Source: SHZI01 sp964391025
GTDB taxonomy: Bacteria; Pseudomonadota; Gammaproteobacteria; Steroidobacterales; GCA-2729495
Reading direction: 5' to 3'
Length of the DNA: 6,742 nt
Assembly: GCA_964391025.1 (NCBI GenBank)
Contig: CAYMKJ010000015.1
Coordinates: forward strand, 1-6,742
Below are positions 1 to 4,648 of this stretch, one piece after another. Numbering within the stretch: the stretch's first letter is position 1; each line of letters begins with the position of its first letter. The notes beneath the pieces were generated by a model that saw nothing but the letters and a program-made list of their open reading frames with translations, made no database searches and was not told the DNA's origin. The translations under genes and the position numbers were made by a program.

Positions 1-1
1 C

Positions 2-325
2 GACGTGGCTATCGACCAGGGTGGCTGCTTCGAGACGGCGCGCGCCACCCCACATTCGAAGCCCACCTACGTGGAGGAGGGCGTGGTGCACTACTGCGTG
101 GCGAACATGCCAGGCGCTGTTGCGCGCACCTCAACGTTCGCGCTGAACAACGCGACATTGCCCTACGTGCTCGCCCTCGCCGACAAGGGTTACCGGCAGG
201 CGCTGCTTGATGACGCGGGCCTGCTCGAGGGCCTGAACATTCACCGGGGCAAGGTGACCTACGAGGCGATCGCGTCTGCACTGGGCTACGACTACGTTCC
301 GGCGCGGCGGGTGCTGGGCACCTGA
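2..325 (+). CDS. ald: Alanine dehydrogenase, C-terminal part (5' end outside window)
   Basis: The frame is open from the first full codon at position 2 and ends in TGA at 323-325, giving the last 107 residues. The enzyme interconverts L-alanine (with NAD+ and water) and pyruvate, ammonia and NADH in the cytoplasm. The fragment begins with DVAIDQGGCFET, followed by SKPTYVEEGVVHYCVANMPG and TSTFALNNATLPYV. These are the hallmark stretches of the C-terminal half of alanine dehydrogenase, where the AVDQGGC-like segment and the NMPGAV loop lie near the NAD and substrate site. The usual family length is about 370 residues, so roughly 260 are missing upstream. A GTG at position 5 is internal and not a real start. 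The tail (YVPARRVLGT) ends where family members normally end, so the 3' end is intact. A REP-type repeat starts 8 nt after the stop and may form the end of the transcript. Confidence 0.93.
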   Translation, partial: DVAIDQGGCFETARATPHSKPTYVEEGVVHYCVANMPGAVARTSTFALNNATLPYVLALADKGYRQALLDDAGLLEGLNIHRGKVTYEAIASALGYDYVPARRVLGT

Positions 326-333
326 CCTACCCT

Positions 334-358
334 GTAGGAGCGGCTTCAGCCGCGACCG
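334..358 (+). repeat. REP-like repeat, left copy of a 25-bp inverted pair
   Basis: This 25-bp element is perfectly inverted at 1365-1389. It contains an internal hairpin, GCGGC-TTCA-GCCGC (340-353), preceded by GTAGGA. The pattern matches repetitive extragenic palindromes common in Pseudomonas, Xanthomonadaceae and other gammaproteobacteria; that match is from memory of the family. It begins 8 nt after the ald stop codon. It may act as a transcript-end hairpin, but no T-run follows, so it is not a classical intrinsic terminator. Confidence 0.85.
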
Positions 359-368
359 ATGTCCAAAA

Positions 369-387
369 TCCGGGCTAAGTTCCCGGA
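369..387. promoter_or_regulatory. Inverted repeat, candidate operator of the toxin-antitoxin operon
   Basis: TCCGGG (369-374) and CCCGGA (382-387) form perfect 6-bp arms around a 7-bp spacer. The site lies 8 bp upstream of the putative -35 box. The same half-site, TCCGGGC, recurs at 426-432, directly before the ATG of the first antitoxin gene. Type II antitoxins usually autoregulate by binding inverted repeats at their promoter, so this is a reasonable operator candidate. Binding is an inference. Confidence 0.4.
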
Positions 388-395
388 AATGGCGC

Positions 396-426
396 TTGAC
401 GACCCACAAGCCGCTGCTGCTAGAGT
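396..426 (+). promoter_or_regulatory. Candidate sigma-70-type promoter of the toxin-antitoxin operon
   Basis: A TTGACG hexamer (396-401, five of six consensus) is followed after 19 bp by TAGAGT (421-426, four of six). The spacer is longer than the ideal 17 bp. The predicted transcript start falls at about position 433, the A of the antitoxin ATG, and there is no Shine-Dalgarno sequence between the -10 box and the ATG. This suggests a leaderless or nearly leaderless mRNA. Confidence 0.45.
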
Positions 427-432
427 CCGGGC

Positions 433-696
433 ATGAATACAGAACTCGAACGTATCGAAACCGAGGCCCTGAAGCTGCCGGTCGAGGACCGGGAGCGCCT
501 GGTGGAACGGTTGCTGGCCAGCCTCGATGGGCTTGCCGACGGAGACGAACGGGGTCCTGCCTTCGCCACCCCCGAACTGGAACGGTACTGGGTTGAGGAA
601 TCTCACCGGCGAATGAAACTGATAGAGAGCGGTGAGATGGAAACTTATCCCGCTGAAGAGGTCATCGCCCAGCTGAGGGCTGAGCTCAGGCGATGA
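433..696 (+). CDS. Type II antitoxin, TIGR02574-like addiction module component
   Basis: This 87-residue acidic protein should bind and neutralise the RelE/ParE-type toxin encoded directly after it. The N-terminal part (ALKLPVEDRERLVERLLASLDG, residues about 12-33, given here with its dash-free core) matches the short helical antitoxin family known as putative addiction module component (TIGR02574, related to Unstab_antitox). A divergent middle follows, then a C-terminal segment with W, RR and TYPAEEVIAQLRAEL, which in this family is the toxin-wrapping part. The length is normal. ATG 433 is the only sensible start, but it has no clear ribosome binding site; a -10-like box sits 6 nt upstream, suggesting leaderless translation. 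The stop overlaps the toxin ATG by 4 nt (ATGA, 693-696), the usual coupled order of antitoxin before toxin. A related gene lies at 1065-1346. Confidence 0.88.
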   Translation: MNTELERIETEALKLPVEDRERLVERLLASLDGLADGDERGPAFATPELERYWVEESHRRMKLIESGEMETYPAEEVIAQLRAELRR

Positions 697-1025
697 AGTT
701 AAGGTACAGTCGTGAGGCTGCTGCTGAACTCCGGTTGGCCAGTGCCCGCTATGAAGGACAGCGCCCAGGCTTGGGCGATCAGTTTATCGACGCCGTAAAC
801 GATACTGCGCGTCAGATCGCAGAGTGGCCTTCTGCCGGGCAACCGTTCGACGACTTTGTCCGAGGTCGAATCGTCCGCCGGTTTCCCTACTGGCTGGTCT
901 ACGAGCAGCGTGGCTCAGTGATTGTGGTGACGGCCGTTGCTCACCAGAGCCGAGGTGACGACTACTGGCGGTCCCGAGGTGGGGTTAGAGAACCTTCGGC
1001 AGAGTACTTACGTCTCGCGGCGTGA
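693..1025 (+). CDS. RelE/ParE-superfamily toxin
   Basis: This 110-residue protein is the predicted toxin of the module. RelE-type members cleave mRNA at the ribosome and ParE-type members poison DNA gyrase; the sequence alone does not decide which. The family pattern is clear: an N-terminal strand and helix (MKLRYSREAAAELRLASARYE), a middle GLGDQFIDAVNDTARQI helix, the segment RIVRRFPYWLVYEQ, and the C-terminal VTAVAHQSRGDDYWRSR, which corresponds to the usual AVAHxxRxPxYWxxR ending with D in place of P. About 16 residues (GGVREPSAEYLRLAA region) extend past the point where most relatives stop. Translation is coupled to the antitoxin through the ATGA overlap. By hand count, GC over 701-1020 is 194 of 320 bases, lower than the flanking moeA gene, which fits horizontal acquisition. 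Confidence 0.88.
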   Translation: MKLRYSREAAAELRLASARYEGQRPGLGDQFIDAVNDTARQIAEWPSAGQPFDDFVRGRIVRRFPYWLVYEQRGSVIVVTAVAHQSRGDDYWRSRGGVREPSAEYLRLAA

Positions 1026-1064
1026 ATCGGCTGACGGTCGCGTTGGTCATGGGAGAGTGACGTC

Positions 1065-1346
1065 ATGAACACCGAACCGGAACGCGTCGAAGCCGACGCA
1101 TTGAAGCTCAGCGCCGACGACCGGGAGCGACTGGTCGAGGCCCTGATCGGCAGTCTGGATGGGGAAGGTAACCCTGCACCGGGTGACTTTGGCGGCTTCG
1201 CCAGTGCCGAGATTCAAAAGTCCTGGCTGGATGAAGCGGAACGGCGGGTGCAATTAGTCCGAGAGGGTCAAAATAAGACTTTTCCTGCAGAGGAAGTCAT
1301 GGCCGACGTTCGCGCGAGACTCAAGGCAGCCCGTGAGGTTCGTTGA
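1065..1346 (+). CDS. Second antitoxin paralog without an adjacent toxin
   Basis: This 93-residue protein belongs to the same antitoxin family as the gene at 433. Aligned by eye, 23 of the first 33 residues are identical (MNTE, ALKL, DRERLVE, SLDG). The C-terminal W, RR, PAEEV and RA-L positions are also shared, while the middle differs. It starts 39 nt after the toxin stop and has a good ribosome binding site, GGGAG at 1051-1055, 9 nt before ATG, unlike the first antitoxin. It could neutralise the upstream toxin or a toxin now lost. No toxin gene follows. The TGA (1344-1346) overlaps an ATG by one base, in the manner of an antitoxin-toxin junction, but that frame runs into the REP repeat after 19 bases and encodes nothing recognisable. 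The protein itself looks intact. Confidence 0.82.
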   Translation: MNTEPERVEADALKLSADDRERLVEALIGSLDGEGNPAPGDFGGFASAEIQKSWLDEAERRVQLVREGQNKTFPAEEVMADVRARLKAAREVR

Positions 1347-1364
1347 TGCAGCTCGCCCCTTCGG

Positions 1365-1389
1365 CGGTCGCGGCTGAAGCCGCTCCTAC
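1365..1389 (-). repeat. REP-like repeat, right copy of the inverted pair
   Basis: This is the exact reverse complement of 334-358 over 25 bp. It carries the same hairpin core (GCGGCTGAAGCCGC, 1370-1383) and ends 7 nt before the stop codon of moeA on the opposite strand. Identity does not extend beyond the 25 bp on either side. Lying between the convergent ends of the second antitoxin gene and moeA, it may serve as a transcript-end hairpin for both. Confidence 0.85.
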
Positions 1390-1396
1390 GTGGGAG

Positions 1397-2620
1397 TCAC
1401 CAAGTGAAGAAGCGGGCCGCGTAACCTGCCGGGAAGTCCGAGCGGCCCCGTGGTAACTCGACAAAGCCGTCCGTCCCGCCCAAGGCGATGAAATCCCCGG
1501 ACGTGTTCGTCGGCTTCGGCACCGCGAGGCACTGGCCCTCTGTCGTGTAGTCGAGCGTCACCGGCAGGAAATACGTCAGGTCCGGTTCGAAGCGCACGTC
1601 TCGCGCGAGGCGCACCACCGGTTCCGGCCGCGCCGCTGCCCCCAGCGCCGCCACCAGTGCCGGCGCCACGTAGCGCACCAGGCACACCAGGCTCGACACG
1701 GGATTGCCGGGCAGCGCAAAGACGGGCTTGCCGTCGGGCGAGATCCCGAACCAGAGTGGCATGCCGGGCCGCTGCAGCACCTTGTGGAAGACCAGCTCCA
1801 TCCCGAGGTCCTGCTGCAATACCTGGGGCACGTAGTCGAACTCGCCCATGGACACGCCGCCCGTAAGGATTAGCACGTCCTGCCCGGCGAGCAGCTGGCG
1901 CAACTCCCGCTCCAGCACGGCCCGGTCGTCGGGCAGGTGCAGCCGGTTACAGTCGAGGAAGCCCCGGGTGGCGAGCGCCGCTGCGATGGCCCGGTCGTTG
2001 GACGCGCGAATCTGCGTGGGCCCCAGCCGTTGCCCGACCGCCACCAGCTCATCGCCTGTGGAGACGACGGCGATCGACGGGCGGCGGGCCACCTCGACGG
2101 CGTCCGAGCCGCCGACCGTGAGGATGGCCAACTCCGGTGCTCCCAGAACCGCGCCAGCGGACAGCAGCGTAGTGCCCTGGGAGTGGTCCGACGCGCGCCG
2201 GTGAATGAACTGGCCCGCCACCGGCTGGTAGCCCGCCTCGATGCGGGCCGTCGGGCCTTCCCGGGTGATGCGTTCCACCGGCACCACCGTGTCAGCCCCG
2301 GGCGGCAGCGCGGCGCCGGTCATGATGGCCACGCAGCTCTTCTCATCAGGCAGCGGAAGCGGAGCACCGCCCGCGCCCTGGGTTCCAATCACCTGAAACG
2401 TCCGCGTGCCGCCAGCGAACGCGCTGTGCCGGATGGCGATGCCATCCATGGTGACGCGATCAAAGGGCGGCTGGTCCCGCTCGGCGGTGACCGTTTGCCG
2501 GAGGACTTCGCCCTGGGCCGCGTCGATGGGCACGTGCACCGTGCCCCAGCCGTGCAGCCGGTCGCGGATCAGCGCCGCGGCCTCGGCAACGTCAAGCCGG
2601 CGGCGGGCGGCGCTGGCCAT
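1397..2620 (-). CDS. moeA: Molybdopterin molybdenumtransferase MoeA
   Basis: MoeA inserts molybdate into adenylylated molybdopterin, releasing AMP and giving active molybdenum cofactor in the cytoplasm. The 407 residues match the usual length of about 410. Visible hallmarks are PPFDRVTMDGIAIR (51-64), MTGAALPPGADTVVPVE (100-116), VSTGDELV (187-193), TGGVSMGEFDYV (253-264), QRPGMP (283-288) and LPGNPVSSLVCLV (303-315). The acidic active-site positions I recall from the E. coli enzyme (D in MDG, E in TGDEL, D in GExDY) are all present; the usual PGKP is PGMP here. The same frame stays open upstream to 3304, but the start is set at ATG 2620, which overlaps the xdhC stop as TGATG, has GGGA 8 nt upstream, and gives a normal N-terminus (MASAARRRLDVAEA). 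It is the last gene of a coupled minus-strand operon. The convergent antitoxin island lies beyond its 3' end. Confidence 0.95.
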   Translation of the reverse strand: MASAARRRLDVAEAAALIRDRLHGWGTVHVPIDAAQGEVLRQTVTAERDQPPFDRVTMDGIAIRHSAFAGGTRTFQVIGTQGAGGAPLPLPDEKSCVAIMTGAALPPGADTVVPVERITREGPTARIEAGYQPVAGQFIHRRASDHSQGTTLLSAGAVLGAPELAILTVGGSDAVEVARRPSIAVVSTGDELVAVGQRLGPTQIRASNDRAIAAALATRGFLDCNRLHLPDDRAVLERELRQLLAGQDVLILTGGVSMGEFDYVPQVLQQDLGMELVFHKVLQRPGMPLWFGISPDGKPVFALPGNPVSSLVCLVRYVAPALVAALGAAARPEPVVRLARDVRFEPDLTYFLPVTLDYTTEGQCLAVPKPTNTSGDFIALGGTDGFVELPRGRSDFPAGYAARFFTW

Positions 2621-3585
2621 CAGCGGGTTCCCATCAGCTTGTGAATTTCTGCCAGGATCGACAGCGCGATGGACTCCGGCGAGTCGGCGTCGATGTCGAG
2701 CCCGGCAGGGCCGTGTAGCCGGTTCCCGAGCGCCCCGGCGGCGTCGCCCAGTTCCCGCAGCAGCCGGTCCCGGCGTCCGGGCGGCCCCAGCAGTCCTATA
2801 TATGGAATGGGGCTCGCGGCCAGTGCAACCAGGTAGCTGCGATCCGTGTCCAGGTGATGGCTCATGACGATCGCCGCGGCGAAAATCTGCAGTGCAAACT
2901 GGCTGCCAAGCTCTGCCGCCGGCGCGCACACCCGCGAGTCCGCACCGGCGAAGCACGGCCGCTCCAGGGATGCGGGCCGGTGATCCACCAGGGTGACGCG
3001 CCAGCCCAGCGTGTCTGCCAGGTTCACGACGGGCACTGCATCCAGTCCGGCTCCCAGTACCAGCAGGCGGGGCAGGGGCCGGAGGGGCGTATACAGGACC
3101 TCGGCTGCGGTGAGGTCCGGCCGGCCGAACGTTCCGTCCACGCTGATCAGCGTCGTGCCGATCCGCAACTCGCCCCGGTCTGCCAGGACGAGGGCGCAGC
3201 GGGCGGAGAAGTCGCCGCGCAGGACGTTCGCGATGCTTGCAAAGGGCTCGTACCCGTCGGCCGGCGACAGGCGCTGGAGCAGGATCCGGAGCAGTCCGTC
3301 GCAACCGATACCGAGCCCGAACAGCGCGTCGTCGCCGCCACGCAGATCGTAGGTGATTACTCGCGGGTCGCCCGAGGCAATCACCTGCTGCGCATGCGCC
3401 GCCAGATCCCCTTCCAGGCAGCCACCGCTGACCAGGCCCTGGTAATCACCCGAGTCGGCAATGAGGATCCGATGGCCTGGCTTGGTGTAGGTGGACCCGG
3501 CGGTGCTGACGACGGTGGCGAGGACGAGCGCCCGGCCCTCCTGGCGCCAGGCGTCGAAGCGCTGCAGGAGCGCCTTGTCACTCAC
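2620..3585 (-). CDS. xdhC: XdhC/CoxI-family molybdenum cofactor chaperone
   Basis: Members of this family bind molybdenum cofactor and help sulfurate it and deliver it to xanthine dehydrogenase or CO dehydrogenase-type hydroxylases. The 321-residue protein has both family parts. The N-terminal XdhC/CoxI domain shows VVSTAGSTYTKPGHRILI (25-42), SGGCLEGD (53-60, Cys56) and FGLGIGCDG (89-97, Cys95). The C-terminal Rossmann-like domain shows LLVLGAGLDAVPVVNLA (174-190), VDHRP (200-204), MSHHLDTD (241-248), IGLLGPPGRRDRL (263-275) and HGPAGLDIDADSPESIALSILAEI (291-314, shown only by position and ends in the family manner). The start is GTG 3585, overlapping the upstream stop as GTGA; the stop overlaps the moeA ATG. 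Sitting directly before moeA suggests that cofactor completion and delivery are co-produced. No partner hydroxylase gene is in the window, so the exact client is unknown. Confidence 0.92.
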   Translation of the reverse strand: MSDKALLQRFDAWRQEGRALVLATVVSTAGSTYTKPGHRILIADSGDYQGLVSGGCLEGDLAAHAQQVIASGDPRVITYDLRGGDDALFGLGIGCDGLLRILLQRLSPADGYEPFASIANVLRGDFSARCALVLADRGELRIGTTLISVDGTFGRPDLTAAEVLYTPLRPLPRLLVLGAGLDAVPVVNLADTLGWRVTLVDHRPASLERPCFAGADSRVCAPAAELGSQFALQIFAAAIVMSHHLDTDRSYLVALAASPIPYIGLLGPPGRRDRLLRELGDAAGALGNRLHGPAGLDIDADSPESIALSILAEIHKLMGTR

Positions 3586-4583
3586 GCTTCGTCAGTCATC
3601 CGCAGCACCAGCTTGCCCATCGCGTCGTTGGCTTCCAGGATGCGGTGCGCCTCCACGGCCGAGGCGAGCGGAAGCACGTGCTGGATCACGGGCACGATCG
3701 CCCGTTGCTCCAGGAGCGGCCACACCGCTGTCTGCAGTGCCCGGGCAATGCGGCCTTTCTCTTCAATGGGGCGATTGCGTAATGTTGAGCCGGTCAGCGT
3801 GAGGCGCTTGACGAACACCTGGCCCAGGTTGATCTCTGCCTTCGCGCCGCCCAGGGCGGCGATGTAGACCAGTCGCCCGTCTTCCCGCAGCAGCCGGATG
3901 TTGTCGGCGAGGTAGGGGCCGCCGACCATGTCGAGAATGACATCCACACCGCGCTTGTCGGTCGCGTGCAGCAGCACGTCGAGAAATTTCTCCGTCCGGT
4001 AGTTCACTGCCCGGTCTGCGCCGAGGTCGACGCACAGGGCGCATTTCTCGTCGCTGCCGGCCGTTGCGTAGACGCGCGCCCCGAACGCCACGCCCAGCTG
4101 GATCGCGGTGGTACCGATGCCGCTCGCGCCGCCATGGACCAGCAGGGTTTCACCCCGCTGAAGGTGGCCTCGCTCGAAGACGTTGGTCCAGACCGTAAAG
4201 AAGGTCTCCGGCAGCGCGGCAGCCTCGATCAGGCTGAGCGCGGCCGGCACCGGCAGGCACTGCACGGCCGGCGCCAGGCAGTATTCCGCATAGCCGCCAC
4301 CGGCCACGAGTGCGCACACCCGGTCGGCGACCGCCGGCGCCGACACCCCGGGCGCGGCGGCAACCACAGTGCCGGCGACTTCCAGTCCCGGCAGATCCGA
4401 GACGCCCGGGGGCGGTGGATAGCCGCCCGCCCGCTGCAGGCAGTCGGGTCGGTTAACCCCGCCCGCTGCAACGCGGATGAGGACTTCGCCCTCCTTGGGT
4501 ATGGGCACGGGACGAGTGCAGACTCGCAGCACCTCCGGCGGGCCGGCCTGGGAGATCTCGACGGCCTGCATCGTGTTCTGCAT
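3582..4583 (-). CDS. NAD(P)H:quinone oxidoreductase, PIG3-type medium-chain dehydrogenase
   Basis: This 333-residue zinc-independent medium-chain dehydrogenase/reductase most likely reduces quinones or reactive carbonyls with NADPH. The N-terminal catalytic domain contains VLIRVAAGGVNRPDCLQRAG (34-53) and the PIG3-like GYPPPPGVSDLPGLEVAG (54-71). The nucleotide-binding domain contains LLVHGGASGIGTTAIQLG (147-164), followed by ATAGSDEKCALCVDLGAD (173-190) and NLGQVFVKRLTLTGSTLR (252-269), all typical of the TIGR02824-like PIG3 group. The start is ATG 4583; an internal ATG at 4571 (MQAVEI) also fits family starts. There is no Shine-Dalgarno sequence, but a TATACT -10-like box ends 7 nt before ATG 4583, favouring that start and a leaderless mRNA. 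It is first in the operon with xdhC and moeA and overlaps xdhC by 4 nt. A direct role in cofactor synthesis is not known for this family, so its place here is unexplained. Confidence 0.9.
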   Translation of the reverse strand: MQNTMQAVEISQAGPPEVLRVCTRPVPIPKEGEVLIRVAAGGVNRPDCLQRAGGYPPPPGVSDLPGLEVAGTVVAAAPGVSAPAVADRVCALVAGGGYAEYCLAPAVQCLPVPAALSLIEAAALPETFFTVWTNVFERGHLQRGETLLVHGGASGIGTTAIQLGVAFGARVYATAGSDEKCALCVDLGADRAVNYRTEKFLDVLLHATDKRGVDVILDMVGGPYLADNIRLLREDGRLVYIAALGGAKAEINLGQVFVKRLTLTGSTLRNRPIEEKGRIARALQTAVWPLLEQRAIVPVIQHVLPLASAVEAHRILEANDAMGKLVLRMTDEA

Positions 4584-4590
4584 CAGGTCG

Positions 4591-4596
4591 AGTATA
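4591..4596 (-). promoter_or_regulatory. Candidate -10 box of the quinone oxidoreductase-xdhC-moeA operon
   Basis: On the minus strand TATACT (five of six consensus) ends 7 nt before ATG 4583. Transcription would start at about 4583-4584, making the operon mRNA leaderless. No good -35 box is seen at 16-18 bp; a CTGACA lies only 13 bp away, so an activator or a weak -35 is possible. Confidence 0.4.
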
Positions 4597-4636
4597 TCGG
4601 GATGAGCGATGTCAGTGCCTCCGGCAAACCGTCTGC

Positions 4637-4642
4637 TACCAT
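4637..4642 (+). promoter_or_regulatory. Weak candidate -10 box of moaA
   Basis: TACCAT (four of six consensus) ends 6 nt before ATG 4649, the same geometry as the two other candidate leaderless promoters in this window. No convincing -35 hexamer is visible. It supports the upstream start of moaA only weakly. Confidence 0.2.
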
Positions 4643-4648
4643 CCCGGC

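Noticed and set aside
1058..1065. TGACGTCA palindrome overlapping the start of the second antitoxin gene
   Set aside because: An isolated 8-bp palindrome with no second copy in the window; chance occurrence is likely.
1937..2644. Plus-strand open frames opposite moeA and xdhC (also 2854-3867 and 3966-4829)
   Set aside because: They are shadows of well-identified genes on the other strand, with His/Arg/Gln-rich composition and no recognisable motif.
2621..3304. Upstream extension of the moeA frame, open through the xdhC gene
   Set aside because: The added residues are Arg/Pro/Ala/Gly-rich low-complexity sequence typical of an off-frame reading of GC-rich DNA. The real MoeA N-terminus begins at ATG 2620, and the overlapping region is clearly XdhC-coding.
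4584..4648. Molybdenum cofactor riboswitch or ModE site upstream of moaA
   Set aside because: The 65-bp gap is too short for the known cofactor riboswitch, especially with start codons so near the -10 boxes. Only one short CGATATA-like half-site is present, with no paired half.
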